Shown here in pieces: positions 6,849-15,171 of a stretch of 64,000 bases of DNA. Position 1 is the first letter of the stretch. Every line of letters begins with the position of its first letter. The DNA is from Sphingobacterium faecium. Lineage in GTDB: Bacteria > Bacteroidota > Bacteroidia > Sphingobacteriales > Sphingobacteriaceae. The stretch covers positions 62,001 to 126,000 of the forward strand of contig NZ_QBKH01000006.1 in the NCBI RefSeq assembly GCF_003054045.1, in the 5' to 3' direction. A program made the position numbers and the translations under genes. A model generated the notes under the pieces. The model did not search any database. It was given only the letters and a program-made list of their open reading frames with translations, and had not been told where the DNA came from.

Positions 6849-9791
6849 TTAAATACTTCTTGGGTCTGGTTTCAAAGGCATTCTGGCGCAACGGATCACA
6901 TCGATTGCGGGGCAACCAAATTCCAAAACCACGCGACCTTCTATTAGATACAATCCAGCACCGCGTAAGGGATACGAAGCTAATGACGGTGGGAAATGCA
7001 CGGTATCAAAGAATTCGCCATCAGCGTCCAAAAAGGTTCCGAATTTCATGAGTTTATCGTTCTTTGCCATTACTCTTTTTTCGACCACAAAATCACCAAC
7101 CATGCGAATGGTCTTTCCCTGGTATTGTATCAGATCACGGGCTTTTGCATCACCTCTGTAATCACTTTTGGCCAGGTCAAACATAGAGCCGGATACAATA
7201 AAACCTATGAGTTCAATTTCATCGTAAAAATCTTCCCAAATTGAACTGATCAATTTTGGAAGTACAGGTTTCCGGCTGTTACTTTCAAACAGCATTGGAC
7301 CAGTGCTGGCTTTCTTGTCTTTAGAAAGTAGCAGATGTGCTTCCCATAACAACTCTTTCTTGGCCTGACCAGTAAAACGGAGAGCTCCAGTTCTTATTAG
7401 AATTATGAGATGTTCCAGACTTACACCTGTTCGAAGTACAAAATTCTCAAGGCTTGTATATTCGCCGTTCGTTAAACGTTCCTCCGGTATTCGATAAGCA
7501 AGTTCTTTATCCATGTTCAGTAAAGAGTCAAAACCGAGGTAAATATCATCCCCATATATGGCCGTATTATAAACGCTGTTATTCACACATGGCAGATTAA
7601 TTAAAGCACCTGCTCTTTTCGCTTCGTTCACATACACTTTGCGATTATAAAAACCCCCATAATTGTTTAACACAGCCACGATAAATTCCCTAGGATAGTA
7701 GGTTTTTAGAAATAGACTCTGGTAGCTTTCCACAGCGAAAGAGGCGGAGTGCGCTTTATTAAAGCTATAGCCGGCAAAGCTTTCCATCTGGCGCCAGATT
7801 TCGCGGCTGGTCGCTTCCGGGTAGCCCATCTTTTTGCAATGGGTAAAGAATTTGTCCTCTATCTCAATGAGGTGTTCTTTGCTGCGGTATTTGCCCGACA
7901 TCATTCGACGTAATACATCTGCATCCGCCATATCCAAGCCTCCGTACGCGTTTCCTATTTTCATCACGTCCTCCTGATACACCATTACTCCGTACGTTTC
8001 AGCCAACTGTTCCTTAAACACCGGGTGCGGATAGACCACTTTAGACGGATCATGGTGCCTGCGGATGAATTCAGCCATCATGCCCGAAGAAGCCACTCCA
8101 GGTCGAATGATGGAGGATGCAGCAACCAACGTTAAGTAATTATCACAGCACAATTTGGTAATCAGTTGCCGCATGGCGGGCGATTCGATGTAGAAGCAGC
8201 CAATGGTATTGCTAGACCGAAGTTGATCCGCAATTTTAGGGTCTTTAAAAAAACGCTTTGGATTGCTGGTATCAATAACAATACCTCGATTCTGTTTTAC
8301 AATTTCGCGACAGTCTTTAATGTGACCAATCCCGCGCTGGGATAGGATATCAAACTTTTCAAATCCCATCTCTTCTGCAGCGTACATATCAAACTGCACT
8401 GTGGGAAGGCTCTTTGGCGGATAGTCCAAAGCACAATAGTATGTCAACGGTAATTCAGAAATCAATACCCCACTTGAATGAATGGTGCGCTGGTTCGGAA
8501 AGTCCACCATCCGATTATATACCGAAAGAATGGTGTTGGTGACTTCATTTACATTGAGCATGTTTTGGGGGTCTAGGACTAAGCGATCTATTTCAGCTTT
8601 GGGTAAGCCATAAACTTTACCTAGCTCTCGCAAGGTACTGCGGTGCTTAAAAGTACTCATAGCACCCATGAGGGCTGTATTTCCGCTCTGATATCTATTA
8701 AAGATATAGTCGTAGATATCGTCCCGATCATTCCAGGAAAAATCAATATCGAAATCGGGGGGGCTCTGTCTTTTGGGGTTTAGAAAACGTTCAAATGGCA
8801 AATTGAGTTCTATCGGATCAACATCCGTTATGCCCAAACAATAAGCTACCGCGGAGTTCGCGCCAGATCCCCGGCCTACGTAATGATAATCCTTTGAGCG
8901 TGCGTACCTGCATATATCATCTGTTATTAAAAAGTATGATGAAAAGTTCAGATTTTCGATGATCTCCAATTCTTTTTTTATACGCTCTGTGGCTACTTTA
9001 TCTGTTTTGCTATATCTTCGTGCAAAACCGTCCTGGGTGTATTTGTGCAGTAGCTGGCGATCGTTCGTGCGGTTACCCGTAAAAGTCTCTTTATTCTTAA
9101 TTTTTTTAAAGTCCAGATCAAAAGAACAGCTTCCCAATAATTTGTTTGTATTCCGGATCAAAAGCGGAAAATCACGGTACAATTCAAGTAGTTTTACCTT
9201 TGAAACAAACACTTCCTCTTTGGAAGCAACCATCTTTTTATCCAATTGAGAAAAAAGGATGTTATGATTTATCGCTCGCAATTGGCAATGCAATTTATAG
9301 TCTGCTAAAGCAAATGTAACAGGAGATAAAATCACATATTTCTCCAAATTAGTAGCAGGCTCAAATCTGATCAGATTCAGCTCAGCAGGCCTGATGCCGA
9401 TATATTCATTCTCTTTTAAATCAGGAACCTGCTTGCTTCGATATGGGTAAATAAAATAAACTTGATCCAGGAAAGGTGCTTCTGCAGGCAATACTTTTTT
9501 ATCTCTATTCGCTGCAGTCATGAATTCATTTAGCTGACGGAATCCTTCGTTATTTTTTGCTATTCCTATGTATAATAAATGATCACCATTCCTGAATTCC
9601 ATTCCTGCAAGAATGTTAAGTCCAGCCTTCATGCCCAGGCGCAGAAAGTTCAATGAGCCTGATGAATTATTTATATCAGTCAACACTGCTGTTTCGTGTC
9701 CTGTTTCCAGCATCCCCGTAATTAAATCCTCTAAACTTAAGGTACCATATCTTAGACTATAATAGCTATGCAAATTGATCATCATGTCCAC
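6849..9791 (-). CDS. DNA polymerase III alpha-type polymerase (DnaE2-like, damage-inducible class)
   Basis: A 980-residue C-family polymerase, shorter than replicative DnaE (about 1160 aa). It has an N-terminal PHP domain starting INLHSYYSL with a degenerate metal-binding set. The palm contains GRGSGANSAVAYCLGITDVDP (307-326) and the catalytic aspartates in PDFDIDF (D348, D350). Later motifs are VYQEDVMKIG and FAGYSFNKAHSASFA, and a C-terminal OB-fold segment follows. The start overlaps the end of the Y-family polymerase gene by 26 bases, implying translational coupling. Short DnaE proteins beside Y-family genes act in damage-induced mutagenesis (ImuC/DnaE2 systems); that role here is by analogy. 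Confidence 0.9.
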   Translation of the reverse strand: MDMMINLHSYYSLRYGTLSLEDLITGMLETGHETAVLTDINNSSGSLNFLRLGMKAGLNILAGMEFRNGDHLLYIGIAKNNEGFRQLNEFMTAANRDKKVLPAEAPFLDQVYFIYPYRSKQVPDLKENEYIGIRPAELNLIRFEPATNLEKYVILSPVTFALADYKLHCQLRAINHNILFSQLDKKMVASKEEVFVSKVKLLELYRDFPLLIRNTNKLLGSCSFDLDFKKIKNKETFTGNRTNDRQLLHKYTQDGFARRYSKTDKVATERIKKELEIIENLNFSSYFLITDDICRYARSKDYHYVGRGSGANSAVAYCLGITDVDPIELNLPFERFLNPKRQSPPDFDIDFSWNDRDDIYDYIFNRYQSGNTALMGAMSTFKHRSTLRELGKVYGLPKAEIDRLVLDPQNMLNVNEVTNTILSVYNRMVDFPNQRTIHSSGVLISELPLTYYCALDYPPKSLPTVQFDMYAAEEMGFEKFDILSQRGIGHIKDCREIVKQNRGIVIDTSNPKRFFKDPKIADQLRSSNTIGCFYIESPAMRQLITKLCCDNYLTLVAASSIIRPGVASSGMMAEFIRRHHDPSKVVYPHPVFKEQLAETYGVMVYQEDVMKIGNAYGGLDMADADVLRRMMSGKYRSKEHLIEIEDKFFTHCKKMGYPEATSREIWRQMESFAGYSFNKAHSASFAVESYQSLFLKTYYPREFIVAVLNNYGGFYNRKVYVNEAKRAGALINLPCVNNSVYNTAIYGDDIYLGFDSLLNMDKELAYRIPEERLTNGEYTSLENFVLRTGVSLEHLIILIRTGALRFTGQAKKELLWEAHLLLSKDKKASTGPMLFESNSRKPVLPKLISSIWEDFYDEIELIGFIVSGSMFDLAKSDYRGDAKARDLIQYQGKTIRMVGDFVVEKRVMAKNDKLMKFGTFLDADGEFFDTVHFPPSLASYPLRGAGLYLIEGRVVLEFGCPAIDVIRCARMPLKPDPRSI

Positions 9792-10947
9792 CTCCCTTTT
9801 CTTTATCCAATAAACAAATACCTTTTTTTATGTAATTGACTCCAAAACGGTTTCTGATTTTATCGATCGCCTGCATGAGGTTAATATCTTGCTGGGTGTC
9901 GTTAAAAAGATCAACTTGATAAGAACCATGAATCAGCTTAGAAAATTTCACACCTATGAGACGGATCAGCATACGTCGACTATATAATTTCTTAAATAGT
10001 TCCATTACCTTTTCCGTGATCACTCGATCAGAATTTGAATAATTAATACTGATCTGTTGTGTATGGGTATCAAAATTAGAGTAGCGGATTTTGATGGTGA
10101 TACAACCAGTAAGTTTCTGTTGCGCGCGTAATTCGTATGCCAGCTCATCAACCATAGCGATAAGTGTCCTTCTCAGAATATTCATATCTATGGTGTCTAT
10201 TTGAAATGTCGTTTCCTTACTCATAGATTTTTGCTCTCTAAAAGGCACAACAGGAGTGTTATCCTGACCATTGGCCTTTTGCCATATAGACACTCCATTT
10301 TCGCCCATTACCCGGCGCATGGTAAAGACTTCCATTTGCTGTAAAGTTTCAATCTGCGAAATACCCATATTGCGGAGCAGCAAATATGATTTTTCACCCA
10401 CTTGCGGAATTTTCCGAATAGATAAGGGAGCTAGGAATAATTTCTCCGTTCCATCAGCCACCTGTTTTTCTCCGCTGGGCTTTGCTTCTCCGGTAGCAAT
10501 TTTGGATACCGTTTTATTCACCGATAGTCCAAAGCTGATCGGTAGCCCTGTTTCTTTTATGATCTTGGACCGAAGCTCTTTTGTCCAATTCCAGGAACCG
10601 AAAAACCTATCCATGCCGGAGATATCCAGGTAATGCTCATCTATTGATGCTTTTTCTACAATAGGAGCGACCCCTTCAATAATTTCAGTAACGATATTTG
10701 AATATTTAGCATACAGGTCGTGGTCTCCGCGTACGACTGTAGCCTCAGGACACAATCGTAAGGCCAATTTCATTGGCATTGCTGAATGCACACCGAATTT
10801 TCGCGCTTCATATGAACACGAGGCCACCACACCTCTGTCGCCATTTCCGCCTATTAACACAGGCTTTCCTTTTAGGTCTGAATTTATCAGCCTTTCCACC
10901 GATACAAAAAAAGTATCTAAATCGCAGTGCACTATATGCCTATCCAT
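9766..10947 (-). CDS. dinB: Y-family DNA polymerase IV (DinB/ImuB-like)
   Basis: A 393-residue Y-family translesion polymerase. The catalytic carboxylates D9 (CDLDTFF) and D103/E104 (SIDEHYLD) are present, so unlike many ImuB proteins it should be active. A helix-hairpin-helix thumb (IPQVGEKSYLLLRNMGISQIETL) and a little-finger domain follow. QVDLF at 344-348 fits the beta-clamp binding pentapeptide. It is first in a minus-strand operon with the DnaE and exonuclease genes, and divergent from a LexA-like repressor across 74 bases that contain a palindromic operator. It is almost certainly damage-regulated by that repressor. Confidence 0.93.
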   Translation of the reverse strand: MDRHIVHCDLDTFFVSVERLINSDLKGKPVLIGGNGDRGVVASCSYEARKFGVHSAMPMKLALRLCPEATVVRGDHDLYAKYSNIVTEIIEGVAPIVEKASIDEHYLDISGMDRFFGSWNWTKELRSKIIKETGLPISFGLSVNKTVSKIATGEAKPSGEKQVADGTEKLFLAPLSIRKIPQVGEKSYLLLRNMGISQIETLQQMEVFTMRRVMGENGVSIWQKANGQDNTPVVPFREQKSMSKETTFQIDTIDMNILRRTLIAMVDELAYELRAQQKLTGCITIKIRYSNFDTHTQQISINYSNSDRVITEKVMELFKKLYSRRMLIRLIGVKFSKLIHGSYQVDLFNDTQQDINLMQAIDKIRNRFGVNYIKKGICLLDKEKGGGHDDQFA

Positions 10948-10968
10948 GGTTTTTGCATTAATATTTTA

Positions 10969-10976
10969 TATATTTG
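10969..10976 (+). promoter_or_regulatory. Bacteroidota -7 box for the LexA-like gene
   Basis: TATATTTG matches the TAnnTTTG consensus exactly, 46 bases before the ATG at 11022. Its last three bases overlap the left arm of the palindrome at 10974-10992, which fits autorepression. I see no well-spaced -33 TTTG. Confidence 0.5.
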
Positions 10977-10992
10977 CTACAATTAGTAGCAA
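10974..10992. promoter_or_regulatory. LexA-like operator between divergent repressor and polymerase operon
   Basis: A perfect palindrome TTGCTACAATTAGTAGCAA, with 7-bp arms and a 5-base spacer. A second half-site GTAGCAATT lies at 11009-11017, 23 bases further, facing an imperfect partner TTGTTA (11001-11006). The location between the divergent S24 repressor gene and dinB, overlapping a -7 box, makes it the probable binding site of the repressor. Confidence 0.7.
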
Positions 10993-11021
10993 TTGTATGA
11001 TTGTTAAAGTAGCAATTCAAT

Positions 11022-11819
11022 ATGAAAGAGCAAAAAATATTTTTCGGAATCAACCTTAAATTCCTTCGAGAGCGCAGGAAAATCAGCCAGGAAGAGCTTG
11101 CAAAAAAAATGAATGTAACAAGGGCGAAATTAGGAGCACTAGAGACGGGTCATACTAAAGCCCCTCAGCCATTGGATTACATTGAAATATCAAATTTTTT
11201 TAAGATAAGTATTGATAGTTTATTGAGAGTTGATCTGAGTAAACTTGGCGAACTTAAATTGCGGGAGTTAGAGGCCGGTAATGATATTTATTTAAAGGGA
11301 GGAAATATTCGCATTCTTGCTATAAGCGTAGATTCAACAAATACGGAACAGACCCAATATGTACCCTTGAAAGCAAAGGCGGGTTATTCTGATGGTGGAT
11401 ACTCAGACCCTGAATATATTGCTGAACTCCCGAAATTCAAGTTACCTCATATTCCTGCGGAGGGGACATTTCGAATATTTCCAATATCGGGAGATTCCAT
11501 GTTGCCTATACCGGATGGCGCGGATGTTACTGGTCAATTTGTGGAGGATTGGACCACACTGAAACCTGCCACACCTGCTATCGTCATTTTAAAAGGCCAG
11601 CAGGATATGGTGTTTAAATTGTTGACATTTCAGAATAGTGAAAATGTGCTTTTAGAATCTTTGAATAGTGCCTATGCTCCTTATACTGTAGAAGCTGAAG
11701 AGATATTGGAGGTCTGGAAATTTTATGCATACACAAGCAAAGAGATGCCTGAAGCAGCGACAGAACTTAACATGATTATAAGAGAGATTCGAGAACTTAA
11801 AGGAAGGCTTGGAAAATAA
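11022..11819 (+). CDS. LexA-like XRE-S24 repressor
   Basis: A 265-residue protein with an N-terminal XRE helix-turn-helix (about residues 10-68: FLRERRKISQEELAKKMNVTRAKLGALE) and a C-terminal S24 self-cleaving peptidase domain. The catalytic serine is S159 in ISGDSM and the lysine is K199 in MVFKL, a spacing close to LexA. A120-G121 (KAKAGYS) is a plausible Ala-Gly cleavage site. The family is cleaved when stimulated by RecA filaments, which releases the operators. It is divergent from the dinB-dnaE-exonuclease operon and should control both directions through the palindrome at 10974. The C-terminal helix (MIIREIRELKGRLG) may be extra. Confidence 0.9.
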   Translation: MKEQKIFFGINLKFLRERRKISQEELAKKMNVTRAKLGALETGHTKAPQPLDYIEISNFFKISIDSLLRVDLSKLGELKLRELEAGNDIYLKGGNIRILAISVDSTNTEQTQYVPLKAKAGYSDGGYSDPEYIAELPKFKLPHIPAEGTFRIFPISGDSMLPIPDGADVTGQFVEDWTTLKPATPAIVILKGQQDMVFKLLTFQNSENVLLESLNSAYAPYTVEAEEILEVWKFYAYTSKEMPEAATELNMIIREIRELKGRLGK

Positions 11820-11863
11820 ATCTCATAGCAAGAAAAAATACGTCAGTATAATTTTGCGTGTTG

Positions 11864-12370
11864 TCATTGTACTAAATTATTTGTCTTCACGATATTTTCT
11901 AATTGGCGAATGTGTCTCTGTGTGTGATAAATATTAAACCATATCCATTCGTATCGAGTGAATTCACCATATTCAGGAATTGAAAAATCAATACAGGTTA
12001 AAGAGAGGTCCTCGCTTTTGATTACTTTTTCTATTTGCTCAATCTTTTTTTGTAAACCACTAATTATGGTTTCTTTATTTATTTTTTCGTTTGTGGGAAT
12101 AATGGCTTTGGGAGATTCCATTTTAAGCGAATCATCCGCGAACATAAATTTAACAGGTTCCAATTTTTCATCAATAGGTCGTACTGTCATTCTTGTTTCA
12201 CCATTCAATGTCCTAACGAATGCGTAGGATTTCAACAAATGGTCCGCAAGCTGACCGGCAGACCAGCCTTGATCTGGTTGATAGTTTAACTGCTCTTCTG
12301 TTAAATGATTAAGAAGGTTTATTAGTCCCAATGCTGTATTATGAAATTCCTGGAATGTAGTTTCTTGCAT
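11864..12370 (-). CDS. DinB-superfamily (DinB_2) putative metal-dependent protein
   Basis: A 168-residue four-helix-bundle protein of the DinB/YfiT metalloprotein superfamily, unrelated to the DinB polymerase despite the name. Histidines suited to metal binding are in ADHLLKS (about residue 44) and YHTQRHIRQL (near 150). The founding Bacillus dinB gene is damage-inducible, and members include thiol-S-transferases. The substrate is unknown here. It is convergent with the LexA-like gene, with a 44-base gap. Confidence 0.85.
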   Translation of the reverse strand: MQETTFQEFHNTALGLINLLNHLTEEQLNYQPDQGWSAGQLADHLLKSYAFVRTLNGETRMTVRPIDEKLEPVKFMFADDSLKMESPKAIIPTNEKINKETIISGLQKKIEQIEKVIKSEDLSLTCIDFSIPEYGEFTRYEWIWFNIYHTQRHIRQLENIVKTNNLVQ

Positions 12371-12533
12371 TTTTTGTAAAATTTTATTTAATAAAACATG
12401 CTATTTATATAGGCAATACACAACTAGCCAATTTGAATGAGCTTACCTATTTGTACGAATCCAATAAAAGATATTCATTTCATCCCAACTATTTTGTAAA
12501 AGTACCACGAATTGAAGTTTAATCACTTGTCAG

Positions 12534-12713
12534 ATGACAAGAAAAACACAGAAATTAAAAACTCTATTAAGTAAAAGTCCGAATGAAATATCAATAGTAA
12601 TATATAATACAGAGTATCGCCTGGTCAAGAATGGCGAGTCATGGTTAAATAAGCATTATAATAAGATGTCTATGTCTAGTGAGCTCGCCGAAGCAATAGT
12701 AAAGACAGGATAA
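12534..12713 (+). CDS. possible small protein (59 aa)
   Basis: An uninterrupted 59-codon ORF beginning MTRKTQKLKTLLSKS and ending in AIVKTG. The composition is protein-like: basic N-terminus, a YNTEYRLVKNGESWL core and a helical end. No clear ribosome-binding site is visible. It lies just upstream of the hairpin of the first IS110-associated unit, which could terminate it. It could be IS cargo, or a chance ORF. Confidence 0.4.
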   Translation: MTRKTQKLKTLLSKSPNEISIVIYNTEYRLVKNGESWLNKHYNKMSMSSELAEAIVKTG

Positions 12714-12722
12714 AATATAAAT

Positions 12723-12880
12723 AAAGCCCCGAAAATTCGAGGCCATGCAACATAGGCTTGTACCGTACTTAAATATTAAAATCTATATTTTTTAATAGCC
12801 ATTTCGATTTGCGGTACCTTAGAACGATTGATAGTTATTTAGAACTAAACAATATTTAAGGTTCCCCGGGGCTTTCGTAT
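12723..12880 (-). ncRNA. IS110-associated non-coding unit A (bridge-RNA-like)
   Basis: Read on the minus strand, this ~155-nt unit begins within the last codons of the transposase gene (CCCCGGGGAACCTTAA) and contains ACTATCAATCGTTCTAAG. It ends with a hairpin (GGCCTCGAA TT TTCGGGGC) followed by a T-rich run. The 18-base core is identical in unit C (14264-14281). The architecture and position fit the structured non-coding end of IS110-family elements, which encodes the bridge RNA pairing with target and donor DNA. The assignment is by position and repeated structure; no fold was computed. Plus-strand core: 12818-12835. Confidence 0.5.
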
Positions 12881-13845
12881 TGTTGCATATTATTTACACA
12901 GGAAAATACAGTTTGTATCATTTTGTTTCGTAAAGCATTCATCAATTTCATGCCTTTATAATTCTGCTCTTTCCTCCGCATATAGTACTTATAAAAATGC
13001 GCATTCTTGTTTCGCAAACTGGAAACGACACTTATATGCAACAATGTTTTCATGCTTTTATTACCGATCGCTGTTCCCCGGCTTCTTCTTTTCAAGCTGG
13101 TTCCTGATTCGCTCATAAAGGGAGCGATGGAAGCGTAAGATGCGTATTTCCTAGGACAATCAAAACTTTTAAATTCGTTTGTTGTAATTATCAGTGCACG
13201 GAACAGTTTAGGCCCTACGCCTGGCACAGAACAGATAACCTCTTTCAATTTCGACAACCTATCATCCCCCGCGATAAGTTCGGCAATACACTTCTCCAAT
13301 TGCTTTATATCATTTTCGATCATTGACATCGATCTCAGGTAAGCATCTGAATATATTGGCAAGTTGAATTCCAGGTTACATTTTCGCTTAGAATCCAAAA
13401 GGAGATAGGCTTTTGACAAGCGACCGATAGATGTATCATAATACCTGAGATCCTGTATTATTTTTCGAGGTGGTGCATAATACGAAAGATTCTTTAAGTT
13501 CTTTAGGGCATAATCTCCGATACGTTTGGCATCAGCCTTGTCGTTCTTTCCTTTTACAATCCCCAGCGAGCGGTGTATCCTTAAGGGCGAATCAAAGCAT
13601 ACGCGCCATTTAGTTTTTTCTGTAAACTGTTTAAGGAATTCCCCATACACGCCTGTTTCTTCCGCACAGAAAATAGTGTTGGATACCTTGCATCCCAAAT
13701 TTTTAATATGCTTTTCAAAGATTGAAATAGCAGCAGGGTTATTATCGATTTTGAAACTTTCCGAATATTCCCCTTCCCAAAATAGAGCAAGATCTAATGT
13801 TTTTTTAGAGATGTCAATACCGACAACATGACGTATACGTGCCAT
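12856..13845 (-). CDS. IS110-family transposase
   Basis: A 329-residue DEDD-type transposase/recombinase. The N-terminal RuvC-like domain shows D11 (VGIDISKKTLD), E62/E63 (CAEETGVYG) and D102/D105 (NDKADAKRIGDY). The C-terminal Transposase_20 domain (about 205-290) includes SVPGVGPKLF and the serine-bearing PFMSESGTSLKRR, typical of the catalytic serine region. The length is normal and there is no frameshift, so it is probably active. IS110 elements lack clear terminal inverted repeats and use a bridge RNA from their non-coding ends. Here related structured units lie on both sides. The exact element ends are not determinable by eye. Confidence 0.93.
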   Translation of the reverse strand: MARIRHVVGIDISKKTLDLALFWEGEYSESFKIDNNPAAISIFEKHIKNLGCKVSNTIFCAEETGVYGEFLKQFTEKTKWRVCFDSPLRIHRSLGIVKGKNDKADAKRIGDYALKNLKNLSYYAPPRKIIQDLRYYDTSIGRLSKAYLLLDSKRKCNLEFNLPIYSDAYLRSMSMIENDIKQLEKCIAELIAGDDRLSKLKEVICSVPGVGPKLFRALIITTNEFKSFDCPRKYASYASIAPFMSESGTSLKRRSRGTAIGNKSMKTLLHISVVSSLRNKNAHFYKYYMRRKEQNYKGMKLMNALRNKMIQTVFSCVNNMQQYESPGEP

Positions 13846-13926
13846 TATTAATTAATTGATTAAGTTAATAATTGCAGTATGGTTCGACGCGGGCAAAAGT
13901 ATAGGATTTTCCAATAGGAGCCAATT

Positions 13927-14100
13927 AAAAAAAAGCCCTCTTTCGAGGGCTTGCAACAGCAAAGAATAACATGCGCTGTGAAAAAGAATTTCAGCCAATC
14001 GTATATTCATATACCTAAACCGATAATTTATCATAATGTCTAGTTACCTACAACTATGTTAAGTACTAAAAATTCCCGGTAGCTTCGGTGTTGTTGCTAC
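13927..14100 (-). ncRNA. IS110-associated non-coding unit B (bridge-RNA-like, diverged)
   Basis: On the minus strand this unit runs from GAAGCTACCGGGAATT through a variable ~100-nt middle to GTTGCAAGCCCTC and a perfect terminator (GCCCTC-GAAA-GAGGGC, 13935-13950) with an eight-T run. It shares layout with units A and C (a CCGGG block at the start and a GTTGCAAGCCC hairpin at the end), but its middle differs. It lies upstream of the transposase gene, the position expected for an IS110-group bridge RNA. A short ORF across it (13852-14034) has no protein-like character. Confidence 0.45.
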
Positions 14101-14169
14101 TATTTGGCTGCGAAAATATGCTTTTTTATGATGATGGCAAATGATTAGTCTGAAGCGAATGTTAGAAAC

Positions 14170-14345
14170 AAGCAAGCCCTCAAATGAGGGCTTGCAATAA
14201 GGAATAGTGCTCTTAAGGAATAGTAATTTAGAGACCTGATTATTCCAATTCGTATACCGGAGTCTTAGAACGATTGATAGTCACTAACGACTGACAATAA
14301 TGTTAATTATCCCCGGAAACGACATTGTATTGCCTATACAACCTC
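14170..14345 (-). ncRNA. IS110-associated non-coding unit C (bridge-RNA-like)
   Basis: This is the third copy of the layout. On the minus strand it has TTTCCGGGGATAATTAAC, then GACTATCAATCGTTCTAAG, then a direct repeat ACTATTCCTTA twice, and ends in GCAAGCCCTCA-TT-TGAGGGCTTGC (14172-14195), a perfect 11-bp stem. The 18-base core at 14264-14281 is identical to that of unit A, 1.4 kb away. It could be a second bridge RNA, or the non-coding end of a lost IS110 copy. The following 270 bases to 14614 show nothing I can name. Confidence 0.45.
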
Positions 14346-14614
14346 TCTTCCAATGAGTGTATGTAATGATCATAGTGCATATTTATCAAGCAGTTTTCAA
14401 CTTGAAATAATAAGAGCCCTTTACATTATAGAGTCGCGAAAGTATGGTATAATCCGGGACTTTAACGGTAAAAATAAATTTGAATGAAATGTTTTGAATC
14501 ATGCAGATCATGTATCAATAAGTTTATGAAGTTATGTTAGTAAGGACGGAATCGTTTTCAAGTTGTCAAAAAACTTAACAAATGCTGCTTGGAGTATGAT
14601 TTTTTCTTTTTTCT

Positions 14615-15106
14615 TTATACGCTTATTCTATTATAGACTAAAATCGTATGGCTGATATGAAAAGCTAGAAATGCCACAGAAACGGCAATAAAAGGCCAGC
14701 GTCTGAAAGGTAGGCTAAAATAAAATGAATCCCCGATAAGGCCAATTCCCAATAGCCAAATTGCTGGGGTATATGCAGGGGCAGAAAATCCTAACATACT
14801 TTCACTCCAAGTGTTATTAGGAAAAATGATCAAGATAGACCAGGAGGCAAAATACAATAGCAACCCAATTACATAAATACATAATCCCAATCGTTGCCTG
14901 TCGCTACGTAAATTTAAAGGCATCAGAAATGCTAATAAAAAGATCACAATTCTTGTGACGTTTTCCCCCAATGTTACATAAGCCGGAATTCCTCTTGAAA
15001 AGACGTCCTGCTGATAATTAACCGGTAATTTGTTGGTTAGAAAAACATTCCAAATCAGTATGGGTAAAACCAAAATGAAACAATTCATAAAATAATTCTT
15101 GCGCAT
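14615..15106 (-). CDS. hypothetical multi-pass membrane protein
   Basis: A 163-residue protein with about five hydrophobic segments (near 8-24, 47-65, 73-97, 108-128 and 134-157) and a short basic N-terminus (MRKNYF). It is 65 bases downstream of the LytTR membrane regulator at 15172 on the same strand and probably belongs to its operon, so it could be a partner of that regulator in the membrane. No family is recognised. Confidence 0.6.
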   Translation of the reverse strand: MRKNYFMNCFILVLPILIWNVFLTNKLPVNYQQDVFSRGIPAYVTLGENVTRIVIFLLAFLMPLNLRSDRQRLGLCIYVIGLLLYFASWSILIIFPNNTWSESMLGFSAPAYTPAIWLLGIGLIGDSFYFSLPFRRWPFIAVSVAFLAFHISHTILVYNRISV

Positions 15107-15171
15107 AATCTATTTGGTATGGTTGAGTCAAATGAGCTCATTACTGATCAATACCCTATTCGCCCAAATTA

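Noticed and set aside
11864..12370. Reading this DinB-family gene as a second DNA polymerase IV
   Set aside because: It has no polymerase motifs; it is the unrelated DinB/YfiT four-helix metalloprotein family.
13852..14034. 60-codon ORF on the minus strand upstream of the IS110 gene
   Set aside because: It lies across the hairpin and structured unit B, and its sequence does not look protein-like.
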